A DNA stretch of 64,000 nucleotides from Mycolicibacterium chlorophenolicum (GTDB lineage: Bacteria > Actinomycetota > Actinomycetes > Mycobacteriales > Mycobacteriaceae). The notes under the pieces are model-generated. The model had not been told where the DNA came from, did not search any database, and worked only from the letters and a program-made list of their open reading frames with translations. Both the position numbers and the translations under genes were made by a program. This document shows, in pieces, positions 24,508 through 33,474 of the stretch. Each line of letters starts with the position of its first letter. The stretch's first letter is position 1. The stretch covers positions 62,001-126,000 of the forward strand of contig NZ_JYNL01000009.1 of the NCBI RefSeq assembly GCF_001044235.1. Reading direction: 5' to 3'.

Positions 24508-27438
24508 ATGTTCAAGCGCAAGCACACGTCCGACGATATCGACGCCCGCGCCGAGCGCGTGTCGGCTGCCCGCCGCGCCACCGAGGCGCGCGGCGAGACC
24601 TTCTACCAGGGTCCCAGCGCGGTGCATCTGGCCTCGTTCCCGCCCAAGGAGCGTTGGGACGACTGGGTCGAACTCGACTCGCGCTCCTGGCCGAAACGCG
24701 TCGAGCACCGTTACATGCTGGTGCCGACGACGTGCTTCAACTGCGAGTCGGCGTGCGGGCTGCTGGCCTACGTCGACCGCGACGACATGCACGTCCGCAA
24801 GTTCGAGGGCAACCCCGAACATCCGGGCTCGCGAGGCCGCAACTGCGCCAAGGGACCGGCCACCATCAACCAGATCACCGATCCCGACCGAATCCTGTAC
24901 CCGCTGCGGCGCGTCGGCCCGCGCGGCGGCGGACAGTGGGAACGGGTCAGCTGGGACACCGCGCTCGACGCGCTCGGCGAGCGGTTGCGCACCGCGATCA
25001 CCGAGGAGCGGCAGAACGAGATCATGGTGCACCTCGGCCGCCCCGGTGAGGACGGCTACACCGAACGTGTGCTCGCCAGTTGGGGTGTGGACGGGCACAA
25101 TTCGCACACAAACGTATGTTCCAGCGGAGGCCGCACCGGCTACCAGTTCTGGATGGGCATCGACCGGCCCAGCCCCGACCACGCCAATGCGAAGGTGATC
25201 TATCTGATCAGTTCCCATCTGGAGACCGGGCACTACTTCAACCCGCACGCCCAGCGGATCACCGAGGCAAAAGCCAACGGTGCCAAGGTGATCGTGCTGG
25301 ACACCCGCCTGTCCAACACCGCGACGCACGCCGATTACTGGCTGTCCCCGCAACCCGGTAGCGAAGCGGCGATCAACCTTGCCATCGCACGACACCTGAT
25401 CACCACCGGTGCCTACGACCGCGACTTCGTCCGCCGGTGGTGGAACTGGGCTCAGTATCTGCAAGCGTGCGCACCCGACCTGCCACCGGTGTTCGAGTCG
25501 TTCGAAGCCGAACTGTCGCGCCTCTACGACGAGTTCACCTTCGAGTATGCGTCGGCTGAGTCGGGCATCGCCGCCGACATCCTGCGCGCCGTCGCCGAGA
25601 CCGTCGCGGGCGCCGGCCACCGCTTCGCTGCGCACTGCTGGCGGTCCGCGGCCGCGTCGAACCTGGGGGGTTGGCAGGTGTCGCGCACCGTCGTCCTGCT
25701 GTCAGCGCTGCTGGGTGCCATCGGTACCGAGGGTGGCACGTACCCCAACGCGTGGAACAAGTTCGTGCCCAAGCCCATTCACACGCCGGCGCATCCCGCG
25801 GTGTGGCAGGACCTGACATGGCCGCTGGAATACCCGTTGGCGCAGAACGAGATGTCCTTCCTGCTTCCCCATCTCATCAAGGACGGCCGCGGCCGTCTCG
25901 ACACGTACTTCAGTCGCGTCTACAACCCGGTGTGGACCAACCCGGACGGGTTGTCGTGGATGGAGGTCTTGACCGACGAGCAGGCCGTCGGCTGTTACGT
26001 CGCGCTTACTCCGACGTGGAACGAGTCCGCCTACCTCGCCGACTGGGTGTTGCCGATGGGGCACGCCTCCGAACGCCACGACACCCACTCCTACGAACAG
26101 TACGACGGCCAGTGGCTGGGTTTCCGCCAGCCGGTGCTGCGGGCCGCGAAGCAGCGGTTGGGGGAGACGGTCACCGACACCCGCGACGTCAACCCTGGCG
26201 AGGTGTGGGAGGAGAACGAGTTCTGGATCGACCTGTCCTGGCGCATCGACCCGGACGGTGAGCTGGGCATCCGGCAGCACCACGAGTCGAGGGCGCATCC
26301 CGGCGAGAAGCTCGGCGTCGACGAGTACTACGGCTGGATGTTCGAGAACTCGGTGCCGGGGCTGCCCGAGAAGGCGGCGGCGGAGGGTCTGACGCCGCTG
26401 GAGTTCATGCGGCGCTACGGCGCCTTCGAGATCGCCAAGGGCATCGGGGCAGTGCACGAACACGAGATTCCCGCCGACGAGCTCGAAGGCTCGCACGTCG
26501 ACGAGTCGGGGCGGATCTACACGTCGGCACCCAAGCCCGCGAGCCCGAACGTCGTGCCGTTGGCGGCACCGGACCCCGACGCCCAGGGCAGGCGCGCCGT
26601 CGGCGTGCGAGTCGACGATCAGCTGCTGCGCGGATTCCCCACGCCCTCGGGGCGTCTGGAGTTCTACTCGACCACGCTGGCCGCGTGGGGCTGGCCCGAA
26701 CATGCGCTGCCCGGCTACATCAAGAGTCACGTCCACCCCGAGAACCTCGACGACGACCAGATGGTGCTGCTGTCGACGTTCCGGTTGCCAACGCAGATCC
26801 ACACCCGCTCCGCCAACGCCAAGTGGCTCGACGAACTGGCGCACACCAACCCGGTGTGGGTGCATCCGAGCGACGCCGCCCGGCTCGGCGTCGCCCGCAC
26901 CGGCGACCTAGTCCGCGTCGAGACGGCGATCGGGCACTTCGTCGCCAAGGCGTGGATCACCGAGGGTATCCGGCCCGGTGTGGTGGCCTGCAGTCACCAC
27001 ATGGGGCGCTGGCGCACCGAGCAGCAGGCCGGTGGCGTGGGTTCCATGATGGCGACGGTGGACCTCGCCCGCGACGGCGACGAGTGGTCGATGACGCGGC
27101 TCCGGCCCGTGGCGCCGCACGCCAGCAGCGACCCCGACACCCAGCGAATCTGGTGGAGTGACACCGGCGTTCATCAGAATCTCACCTTCCCGGTGCACCC
27201 CGACCCGATCTCGGGGATGCATTGCTGGCACCAGGCGGTGCGCGTCACGCCCGCCGGGCCCGGCGATCGGGCGGGCGACATCAGCGTCGACACTGCCGCC
27301 TCCCGTGAGGTGTATCGCGACTGGCTCGCCAAGACCCGTGGCGCCCGACTGGTCTCGCCCGACGGCAACCGCAGGCCCAACTGGTTGATGCGCCCGCTCA
27401 AGCCGGGCGAGGACGCGCGACGGATCCCGAGCCCGTGA
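24508..27438 (+). CDS. Molybdopterin oxidoreductase catalytic subunit (DMSO reductase superfamily), 976 aa
   Basis: An ATG at 24508 with AAGGAG upstream begins the protein. CxxCxxxC near residue 76 (CFNCESAC) with a later Cys in GRNCAKG binds one [4Fe-4S] cluster. The molybdenum ligand is probably the Cys of NVCSSGGRTGY near residue 204. The C-terminal molybdopterin-dinucleotide domain (LSTFRLPTQIHTRSANAKWL; WVHPSDAARLGV) is intact. No Tat motif is visible at the N-terminus, so the active site likely faces the cytoplasm. Annotation pipelines would call it formate dehydrogenase; sulfite dehydrogenase (SoeA-like) is an alternative, as the NrfD partner and nearby sulfur-related genes suggest. 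Confidence 0.88.
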   Translation: MFKRKHTSDDIDARAERVSAARRATEARGETFYQGPSAVHLASFPPKERWDDWVELDSRSWPKRVEHRYMLVPTTCFNCESACGLLAYVDRDDMHVRKFEGNPEHPGSRGRNCAKGPATINQITDPDRILYPLRRVGPRGGGQWERVSWDTALDALGERLRTAITEERQNEIMVHLGRPGEDGYTERVLASWGVDGHNSHTNVCSSGGRTGYQFWMGIDRPSPDHANAKVIYLISSHLETGHYFNPHAQRITEAKANGAKVIVLDTRLSNTATHADYWLSPQPGSEAAINLAIARHLITTGAYDRDFVRRWWNWAQYLQACAPDLPPVFESFEAELSRLYDEFTFEYASAESGIAADILRAVAETVAGAGHRFAAHCWRSAAASNLGGWQVSRTVVLLSALLGAIGTEGGTYPNAWNKFVPKPIHTPAHPAVWQDLTWPLEYPLAQNEMSFLLPHLIKDGRGRLDTYFSRVYNPVWTNPDGLSWMEVLTDEQAVGCYVALTPTWNESAYLADWVLPMGHASERHDTHSYEQYDGQWLGFRQPVLRAAKQRLGETVTDTRDVNPGEVWEENEFWIDLSWRIDPDGELGIRQHHESRAHPGEKLGVDEYYGWMFENSVPGLPEKAAAEGLTPLEFMRRYGAFEIAKGIGAVHEHEIPADELEGSHVDESGRIYTSAPKPASPNVVPLAAPDPDAQGRRAVGVRVDDQLLRGFPTPSGRLEFYSTTLAAWGWPEHALPGYIKSHVHPENLDDDQMVLLSTFRLPTQIHTRSANAKWLDELAHTNPVWVHPSDAARLGVARTGDLVRVETAIGHFVAKAWITEGIRPGVVACSHHMGRWRTEQQAGGVGSMMATVDLARDGDEWSMTRLRPVAPHASSDPDTQRIWWSDTGVHQNLTFPVHPDPISGMHCWHQAVRVTPAGPGDRAGDISVDTAASREVYRDWLAKTRGARLVSPDGNRRPNWLMRPLKPGEDARRIPSP

Positions 27439-28280
27439 CCACGTCCACCGAGGCCGGCGTCCGGGTCGAGTTGATCCGGGCCCTCGGTGCCGCCGCCCAT
27501 ACCCCGCCGCCCGAGTCGCATCGGGTCTTCGAGGCGCTCGGCCTGCCGCCGGCCACCGGCGCCGCACACACTCAGGCCTTCGTGCTGTCGGCTCCCCCAC
27601 ACGCCGCCATTCATTTGGGCCCGGAGGGCAAGCTCGGTGGCGCCGGGCTTGATCGGGTGGAGGGGTTCTGGCGGGCCGCGGGCCAGGCGCCGCCCACCGA
27701 TGCCGATCATCTCGGCGTGCTGCTGATGTGCTACGCCGAGTTCGGCGAACGTGCCGATTCCCCCGGCTACCGACGAGTCGCCGAAACCCTTTTTCACGAA
27801 CACATTTGGCCGTGGGCACCGGGGTATCTGCGCGCCGTGTCCGAGGTGAACGTCGCCGGTGTCACGGACTGGGCTCATCTCACCATGGCCGTGCTGGACG
27901 ACGAGTATCGACGCTTATCGCCACTAGGTCGGCTGCCCCTGGCGCTACGGGAGGCACCTGCAGCCATCGAGGTCGACTGCGATTTCGACGACATGCTGGA
28001 CGCCATGGTGAGTCCCGTGCGGTCCGGGTTCGTCCTCACCCATCATTCCCTCTCGACAGGCGCCGCGTCCGTTGGGGTGGGATACCGCCGCGGTGAACGA
28101 CGCTTCGCGCTCAAGGCGATGCTCAACCAGGACAAGACCGCCACACTGCGATGGCTGGCCGCACACGCCGCGGACTGGGCTCAATGGCACGCTGGACGCC
28201 CGGATGCCACGACGCACTGGTGGGCGGCGCGCGCACACGACACCGCCCGCGTACTGACCGGGATGGGAGCCGACCGATGA
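27435..28280 (+). CDS. TorD/DmsD-like molybdoenzyme chaperone, 281 aa
   Basis: The GTG start overlaps the end of the catalytic-subunit gene by 4 bases. The protein is all-helical with the family's features: HLGVLLMCYAEFGE near the middle and HEHIWPWAPGYLRAV, matching the conserved TorD helix and its WxP-like loop. These proteins bind the apo-catalytic subunit and help cofactor insertion. The C-terminal extension after residue about 180 is longer than usual. Confidence 0.75.
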   Translation: MTTSTEAGVRVELIRALGAAAHTPPPESHRVFEALGLPPATGAAHTQAFVLSAPPHAAIHLGPEGKLGGAGLDRVEGFWRAAGQAPPTDADHLGVLLMCYAEFGERADSPGYRRVAETLFHEHIWPWAPGYLRAVSEVNVAGVTDWAHLTMAVLDDEYRRLSPLGRLPLALREAPAAIEVDCDFDDMLDAMVSPVRSGFVLTHHSLSTGAASVGVGYRRGERRFALKAMLNQDKTATLRWLAAHAADWAQWHAGRPDATTHWWAARAHDTARVLTGMGADR

Positions 28281-29359
28281 CCGACCGAGACATCCTCGCC
28301 GACCACGTTCGGGTCGCCGTCGAGGCCGTTCACGACCCCGAACTGCACCGACCGATGGGCGAACTCGGCATGATCCGCCGCGTCGAGGTGCGCCGAAGAG
28401 GCCGCGCGCGCATCGAGGTCGCGTTGACGACACCCAATTGTCCACTGGCCGAACGCATCAACCGCGACGTGACAGCGGCCGCCCGCACCGTCGACGGCGT
28501 CACCGACGTCGACGTCGAACTGACCACGATGACACCCGCCGAACGCGACCGCATCGCGGTCGCCGACCCGGCGCCACCCCGGCAGGTCTATGCCGTCGCC
28601 AGCGGCAAGGGCGGCGTCGGGAAGTCCACCATCGCCGCCAATCTCGCGGTCGCCCTGGCTCAGCGGGGTCGCCGCGTCGGGCTGATCGACGCCGACGTCT
28701 GGGGCTACTCCGTTCCCCAGCTATTCGGCGTCCACCGCGCGCCCGTCGCGATGAACGGCCGAATGCTCCCGGTGCCCGCCCACGGCGTCGCGCTGATGTC
28801 GCTCGGCTTCTTCGTCCCGCCCGACGAGCCGGTGATCTGGCGAGGACCCATGCTGCACAAGGCCCTGACACAATTCGTCGAAGACACCCACTGGGGTGAG
28901 CTGGACGTGCTGATCCTCGACCTGCCGCCCGGCACCGGCGACGTCACCCTCTCGGTGCTGGAGTTGTTGCCCGACGCCGCACTCGTCGCGGTCACCACCC
29001 CGCAGCCCGCCGCGCTGTCGGTCGCGGGGCGCATCGGCGCTCTGGCCCGGCAGGTCGGCATGCCGATCGCCGGCGTGGTGGAGAACATGAGCGAGTCGAT
29101 CTGCCCCCACTGCGGCACGGGCTCGGCGCTGTTCGGTTCCGGCGGCGGCGACCAGCTCGCAACGAACCTCGGCTGCGACGTGCTGGGGCGCGTGCCACTG
29201 GACGTCGACCTTAGACAAGCCGGCGATGCCGGTATCCCCGTGATGGTGAACGCTCCCCGAAGCCCTTCCGCAACCGCCATTCTCGAGATCGTCGACCGGC
29301 TTCGACCAGTACGGCGGCCGCTGGCCGGACGGCCACTGAGCCTCACGCCGACGGGATGA
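28277..29359 (+). CDS. mrp: Mrp/ApbC-family Fe-S cluster carrier ATPase, 360 aa
   Basis: An N-terminal MIP18/DUF59-like domain (about 1-85, DPELHRPMGELGMI) precedes a P-loop ATPase with the deviant Walker A SGKGGVGKST near residue 112 and the PPGTGD motif. The ICPHCG cysteine pair near 277 is the cluster-binding site. It probably delivers Fe-S clusters to the ferredoxin and catalytic subunits encoded upstream. It overlaps both neighbours by 4 bases, so it is a real part of the operon. Confidence 0.88.
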   Translation: MTDRDILADHVRVAVEAVHDPELHRPMGELGMIRRVEVRRRGRARIEVALTTPNCPLAERINRDVTAAARTVDGVTDVDVELTTMTPAERDRIAVADPAPPRQVYAVASGKGGVGKSTIAANLAVALAQRGRRVGLIDADVWGYSVPQLFGVHRAPVAMNGRMLPVPAHGVALMSLGFFVPPDEPVIWRGPMLHKALTQFVEDTHWGELDVLILDLPPGTGDVTLSVLELLPDAALVAVTTPQPAALSVAGRIGALARQVGMPIAGVVENMSESICPHCGTGSALFGSGGGDQLATNLGCDVLGRVPLDVDLRQAGDAGIPVMVNAPRSPSATAILEIVDRLRPVRRPLAGRPLSLTPTG

Positions 29360-30798
29360 GCGGGCCTCGCGAACGCGTTCCACCGCCGCTGCTCAAGCGG
29401 CGGCTGCCCTCGGGCCGCGGAGCGATGCTGCAGCCCAACGTCACCGGCGACGGCGACGCCCGCCTGACGGCACGCTTCTGGGTGCTGGTGCTGGCGACCG
29501 GCGTCGCCGCCGGACTGCTCGGGGCCGCGATGATGTGGATCCTCTTCACCGTCGAGCACGCCGCCTTCGGCGTCAATGGCAACCAGGGCGGGTTCACCGA
29601 CGCCGTGGCGCGTGCCGCGGGCTGGCGCCGCGTGACGCCACTGTTGATCGCCGGAGTCTTCGGCGGCGTGGCGTGGTACCTGTTGCGCCGCTTCACCCCG
29701 GGACAGAAGTCCGAGGTCGACGAAGTGCTCTGGACCGGCGAGGGCCGCCTCTCGGTGCGACGCAGCTTGGGCACCTCGGTGATCTCCGAGATCGTCATCG
29801 GCCTCGGAGCCTCCCTCGGACGCGAAGCCGCACCGAAACTCCTTGGTGCCGTGGCCGGTTCCGTCTTCTCCGGCTGGTTGGGAATGACACCGGGCCAGAC
29901 CCGGCTCCTGGTGGCGTGCGGGGCGGGTGCGGGTCTCGCCTCGGTCTACAACGTGCCGCTCGGCGGGGCCCTGTTCGCCGCCGAGGTGCTGATCGGCTCG
30001 ATGAACCTTCCGGTGGTGCTGCCCGCCCTGGTGTGCTCGACGACCGCGACCTGGGTCGCGTGGATCTACCTTCCACGACACCAGACCTATCCCGGCATCC
30101 CGGACTACGCCTACGACAGTCGAATCCTGGTGTGGGCGATGATTGCCGGCCCCATCATGGGGGTGCTCGCCGCCGGCTACATCCGGCTCATCGGCTGGAT
30201 CTCCCACCACCGGGTGACGGGGTGGCCGTCGCTGTTCGCCCCGTTCGTCGCGTTCGGCATCCTTGCGGCCATCGCCTTGGCCTTCCCTCAGCTCTACGGC
30301 AACGGCAAGGGCATGGCGCATGACGCCTTCCTCGGCCTCGGCACCATCGGCTTGCTTGCGGCCCTGGCCATCCTGAAGCCGTTGGTCACGGCCCTGTGTC
30401 TCAGCAGCGGCGCGTCGGGCGGCCTGTTCACACCGGTGATGAGCACCGGTGCTGTGTTGGGTGGAGCGCTCGGCTCACTATGGGGCCTGATGTGGCCGGG
30501 CAGCTCCGTGGGGGCATACGCGATGATCGGTGCGGCGGCGATGATCGGTGCAGGCATGCAGGCGCCGCTGGCCGCACTGGTGCTGGTCTTGGAACTCACC
30601 GGAACCGGGCTCGGTCTCGTGGTACCGATGATCGTGGCCACGGCCTTGGCGACGGCCGTGACCCGCTGGATCGACGGCTACTCCATCTACTCGGCCAGAC
30701 TCACCGCACCGGCTCACCCTGCGGTTGCCGATGGTCGACGCCACCACGTGGGTGTGGTCACCGGGGGCCCGGTTCCGGGTGCGCCTGGAGATAGATGA
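29356..30798 (+). CDS. CLC-family chloride channel or transporter, 480 aa
   Basis: About ten or more membrane helices are visible, with the CLC filter regions: GLGASLGREAAPK near residue 155 (the GREGP motif changed to GREAAP), YNVPLGGALFAAEVL and SSGASGGLFTPVMSTGA. The gating glutamate is kept. The position at the end of a redox operon, together with paired CrcB genes in the same element, makes halide or fluoride handling or charge balance possible. The last 40 residues after the membrane domain are polar and overlap the convergent usfY-like gene. Confidence 0.88.
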   Translation: MSGPRERVPPPLLKRRLPSGRGAMLQPNVTGDGDARLTARFWVLVLATGVAAGLLGAAMMWILFTVEHAAFGVNGNQGGFTDAVARAAGWRRVTPLLIAGVFGGVAWYLLRRFTPGQKSEVDEVLWTGEGRLSVRRSLGTSVISEIVIGLGASLGREAAPKLLGAVAGSVFSGWLGMTPGQTRLLVACGAGAGLASVYNVPLGGALFAAEVLIGSMNLPVVLPALVCSTTATWVAWIYLPRHQTYPGIPDYAYDSRILVWAMIAGPIMGVLAAGYIRLIGWISHHRVTGWPSLFAPFVAFGILAAIALAFPQLYGNGKGMAHDAFLGLGTIGLLAALAILKPLVTALCLSSGASGGLFTPVMSTGAVLGGALGSLWGLMWPGSSVGAYAMIGAAAMIGAGMQAPLAALVLVLELTGTGLGLVVPMIVATALATAVTRWIDGYSIYSARLTAPAHPAVADGRRHHVGVVTGGPVPGAPGDR

Positions 30799-31057
30799 CC
30801 TCGATGCGTCGAACCCGGCGGCGTTCGACCGTGAGCCATGTCAGACCGCCCACGATCAGAGCTACTGCCAGGACGGCGGCGATCACGCCCGCCTCGACAT
30901 GGCCGACGGCGAAGGCGAACAAGGAAGTGAAGATGAGTGCCGAACTCACACCGACGGCGATGAGGCCCGGCATCGCCCGGGTGTCCTTGAATTCCTCGCC
31001 GGAGTGTCGAAGCGACGTGCGTTGATGGTCTACCGGATCTGCTGACGTATCTCCCAT
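30758..31057 (-). CDS. UsfY-family small membrane protein, 99 aa
   Basis: The N-terminus MGDTSADPVDHQRTSLRHSG closely follows the pattern of mycobacterial UsfY, which begins MGDT and has a DPVDHxRT segment. Two hydrophobic segments (about 32-50 and 54-74) follow. UsfY genes sit next to sigF in mycobacteria and belong to the SigF stress regulon; their function is unknown. A SigF-type promoter lies upstream. The 3' end overlaps the CLC gene on the other strand by 41 bases. Confidence 0.8.
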   Translation of the reverse strand: MGDTSADPVDHQRTSLRHSGEEFKDTRAMPGLIAVGVSSALIFTSLFAFAVGHVEAGVIAAVLAVALIVGGLTWLTVERRRVRRIEVIYLQAHPEPGPR

Positions 31058-31103
31058 GCACTCAAGCTAGCGAATTACCCTACAGCGAGCTAGATCTCCA
31101 GGC

Positions 31104-31130
31104 ATACCCGTTCGTTGTCAGCTCACAAAC
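31104..31130 (-). promoter_or_regulatory. Candidate SigF promoter of the usfY-like gene
   Basis: Read on the minus strand, GTTT (31130-31127), a 17-base spacer, and GGGTAT (31109-31104) match the mycobacterial SigF consensus GTTT-N16/17-GGGTAT. It lies about 47 bases upstream of the usfY-like start. The -35 overlaps operator site D. Confidence 0.65.
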
Positions 31131-31140
31131 GATGATTGTG
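31124..31140. promoter_or_regulatory. Operator site D between usfY-like and yetF-like genes
   Basis: CTCACAA-N7-TTGTGAG, the most symmetric copy of the element-wide dyad, with 7-base perfect arms when extended to 31122-31142. It covers the -35 of the SigF promoter, so a bound regulator could block or modulate it, and it is also upstream of the divergent YetF-like gene. Confidence 0.65.
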
Positions 31141-31205
31141 AGTCGAAACCCGGTCGGGCTCCGTGGGGGGTCGTGCGTTCATCGGATTCAGGCGATGATG
31201 GTCAG

Positions 31206-31730
31206 ATGATCGAACAGTTCATCAGCACCTGGTCGGATCTCGGGGCCGTCGTGGTGGCCACCGTCGTCATGTATGCCGCCTTCGTCCTGTTGGTCAGGAT
31301 CATGGGTCAACGCAGTCTGGCCAGCATGGCCGCGTTCGACCTTGCGCTCGTCGTGGCCGTCGGCTCGCTGATCGCGCGGACGTCACTCCTCCAGGAGCCG
31401 ACGCTCGCTCAGGGATTGGTCGCCCTGGTCACGCTGTTCGTCCTCCAATACGCCGTGTCGCGGCTGCGGCGCTTCCGCCGGGTCAACCATCTCGTCAGCC
31501 GCAGACCGGTTCTGCTCGTCGTCGACGGCGCGATCCTGCCCGACCAGCTGCGAACCGCGAACCTCCTGGCGGAGGAGTTACGGCAGAAGTTGCGGCTCGC
31601 CGGCGTGGGAAGCTTGGCCGACGTGTCACGCGCAACGCTGGAACGCAACGGTTCGATCAGCGTGATCCGTAGTGGCGCAAGGCTTGACAACGACGTCATG
31701 ATCGACGTCGATGGTGCACTGGATGGATGA
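31206..31730 (+). CDS. YetF/DUF421-family membrane protein, 174 aa
   Basis: Three membrane helices in the first 90 residues include the family motif VRIMGQRSLASMAAFDLALVV. The C-terminal DUF421 domain follows (RPVLLVVDGAILPDQLRTANL; ELRQKLRLAGVGSLADV). YetF proteins are small membrane proteins of uncertain function, some SigF- or stress-linked. The ATG at 31206 is chosen over an upstream GTG at 31173 because residues before it are non-conserved. Confidence 0.8.
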   Translation: MIEQFISTWSDLGAVVVATVVMYAAFVLLVRIMGQRSLASMAAFDLALVVAVGSLIARTSLLQEPTLAQGLVALVTLFVLQYAVSRLRRFRRVNHLVSRRPVLLVVDGAILPDQLRTANLLAEELRQKLRLAGVGSLADVSRATLERNGSISVIRSGARLDNDVMIDVDGALDG

Positions 31731-31828
31731 CTGCGCGATGGGAGATCGACCACCGGCCGTGTCGGCCCTTCCGAGGACACCGCGCCTCTGGGGCGGTGAC
31801 GCTGATCGAGGTGCTGCCACGCGACTAG

Positions 31829-32092
31829 TCACGCCGAGTGGCGGCAACAGTGGGTGCCGCCAGCGTCGACGACACGCCAGGCCGGAAGGCCCTCGTCGTC
31901 CAGGGCTTGCGCCACGGCCTGCACTGCGGCGGCCGAGCCGCACACCAAGATCGGTGCACCGCAATGCGTGTCGACCGATGGAATCGCAATCGACCGCCCG
32001 TCGCGTGTCGCCAGTCCCAGGTCGGCATCTAGGCAGATCGCGCCCTCGGCGACGAGGGCCGCAGCCGTTGCGCAATTCACCGCGACCATCAT
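31829..32092 (-). CDS. Small hypothetical protein, 87 aa
   Basis: An ATG at 32092 has an AAGGGA site 7 bases upstream. The product is Ala-rich and alpha/beta, with five cysteines, the last two adjacent (THCCRHSA). It looks like a compact soluble domain (AICLDADLGLATRDG; QALDDEGLPAWRVVDAGG). No family recognised. Operator site E lies about 80 bases upstream. Confidence 0.6.
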   Translation of the reverse strand: MMVAVNCATAAALVAEGAICLDADLGLATRDGRSIAIPSVDTHCGAPILVCGSAAAVQAVAQALDDEGLPAWRVVDAGGTHCCRHSA

Positions 32093-32172
32093 GACTTTGT
32101 CCCTTCCCGAGTACCGACCACCAGGAAACACGTCGCCCAGCAAGCCCGACAACGCTGAACTTCTTGTCACGC

Positions 32173-32189
32173 CACAGCCGCAGCTTGTG
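32173..32189. promoter_or_regulatory. Operator site E, imperfect copy
   Basis: CACAG-N7-TTGTG followed by A: one mismatch in the left arm compared with the other sites. It is located about 80 bases upstream of the 87-aa gene, in a 253-base region (32093-32345) where I see no convincing gene. Confidence 0.4.
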
Positions 32190-32345
32190 ACGGGGCGACG
32201 CGCGCCATCACGCCGCGCCCGATCAGTGCCACCGTGACCGCAGTGGTTTCCTGAGTGTGCAGGGCCTGCAGACCACGCTGCGACGACGACCATCCCGGCG
32301 CAGTTGGCAGCCAACGTGGGACCAAGGACGGAATGGCGCGGCACG

Positions 32346-32921
32346 TCAGCGAAATCCGGGGTCGTGGTCGAGTTCGACGATGCTCCAACGCCCGTCGGCG
32401 CGTCGCAGCACCTGGTAGCTGCCTTCGGCTGCCCTCACCACCCCGATCGTCGCGTCGATGCCGTGCAAGACGGGACGGATGACGGCGTCGTGGGTGACCA
32501 GCACGATCACCTCGGGTGCGATCGGATCGACGACATCCGCCCAGCTGTTGAGGGCACTCGTCGCGCGAGTCAGGATCTCGTTGACCGGCTGCACGCCGGG
32601 CGCGTCGTCCACGCTTCCCCACCGGCCTTCGACGTCTGTCCGCACGTCACCGGCCCACTGTCCGTAGTCACGGTCGGTGAGGCGGTCGTCGACGAAGAAC
32701 GGGGCCCGCGCCGCCTCGGCGATGAGTACGGCGGTGCGTCGCGCACGCTGGAGTGGGCTGCAGACCACCGCGTGTACGGGAAGCGCCCTCAGCACACCCG
32801 CCGCTGCGAGAGCCTGCTGCTCGCCAGTCGAATCCAAGGGCGGGTCGGCGAGGCCACGCAAGCGTCCCTGCGCGTTCAGCGCCGTCCGCCCGTGCCGAAC
32901 CAGATAGACGGTGGCCGTCAC
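32346..32921 (-). CDS. Histidine phosphatase (phosphoglycerate mutase-like), 191 aa
   Basis: The catalytic LVRHGRT motif is at residues 7-13, followed by SPLQRARRTA and DRDYGQWAG, and the second active-site His in VTHDAVIRPVL. The family removes phosphate from small molecules or proteins; the substrate cannot be told. Its GTG start overlaps the stop of the universal stress protein gene by 4 bases, so it is the second gene of a four-gene stress operon transcribed leftwards. Confidence 0.88.
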   Translation of the reverse strand: MTATVYLVRHGRTALNAQGRLRGLADPPLDSTGEQQALAAAGVLRALPVHAVVCSPLQRARRTAVLIAEAARAPFFVDDRLTDRDYGQWAGDVRTDVEGRWGSVDDAPGVQPVNEILTRATSALNSWADVVDPIAPEVIVLVTHDAVIRPVLHGIDATIGVVRAAEGSYQVLRRADGRWSIVELDHDPGFR

Positions 32922-33460
32922 GACGACGAACCCTCGTCGCCGGCCAACGTGTCCGCGGGCACCAGCAGCAGCGGCGTCCTGCGTTGCCCGATCATGCGGT
33001 GGGACACCGACTGTCCCAGCCCCGTGTCCAGCAGAGACAAGAGCCCGCCGCGAGGACTTCCGATGATCACCAGCAGCGCCGAATAGCGGTCGGCGACTCT
33101 GGCGAGCAGGTCGGCAGGGTCGCCGTGCCCGGCATGGTACGTCCAGGAGGCGGGCAATTCGTCTAGCAGTCGGCGCGCCTCGTTCTCCTCACCCGCAAGC
33201 GTTTCGGTCATCTGCTTCTCCCAGTCTGCTGCATCGGGGTCGATCGGCATGTCGTCGACGTCGGCGGTGTGTACGACGTGGATGTGCGCGGTCAACCGAA
33301 GCGCCAGGATCACCGAAAAGCGCAGCGCCGCAGTGCTCGCCCGGTGCGCGTCCCATCCGACGATCAACGCCGCCTGAGGCTGGGTCCGCGGCACGGGCCC
33401 ATCGTGAAAGCCCATGAGGGGACCTCGCCCACCGTCGTGGCCGTATTCGTCTGCATTCAT
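32918..33460 (-). CDS. Universal stress protein (UspA family), 180 aa
   Basis: A single Usp domain: ALIVGWDAHRASTAALRFSV near residue 31, AHIHVVHTADV, and the C-terminal ATP-binding-like pattern LLVIIGSPRGG. The ATG at 33460 has GAGGAGG upstream. Such proteins act in dormancy, hypoxia and stress in mycobacteria. A 30-residue Asp/Gly-rich N-terminal extension precedes the domain. It is 14 bases downstream of crcB. Confidence 0.85.
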   Translation of the reverse strand: MNADEYGHDGGRGPLMGFHDGPVPRTQPQAALIVGWDAHRASTAALRFSVILALRLTAHIHVVHTADVDDMPIDPDAADWEKQMTETLAGEENEARRLLDELPASWTYHAGHGDPADLLARVADRYSALLVIIGSPRGGLLSLLDTGLGQSVSHRMIGQRRTPLLLVPADTLAGDEGSSS

Positions 33461-33474
33461 GCGAACCCTCCTCA

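Noticed and set aside
23896..26865. Long minus-strand open frames (579 and 387 codons) over the oxidoreductase operon
   Set aside because: They are antisense to the well-supported ferredoxin-NrfD and molybdopterin genes and have the composition of GC-rich shadows.
28705..30321. Minus-strand open frame of 538 codons
   Set aside because: It is antisense to the mrp and CLC genes, which carry clear family motifs.
32093..32130. GTTT-N17-GGGAAG as a second SigF promoter
   Set aside because: Only the GGG and one further base of the -10 match, and the sequence overlaps the ribosome-binding site of the 87-aa gene.
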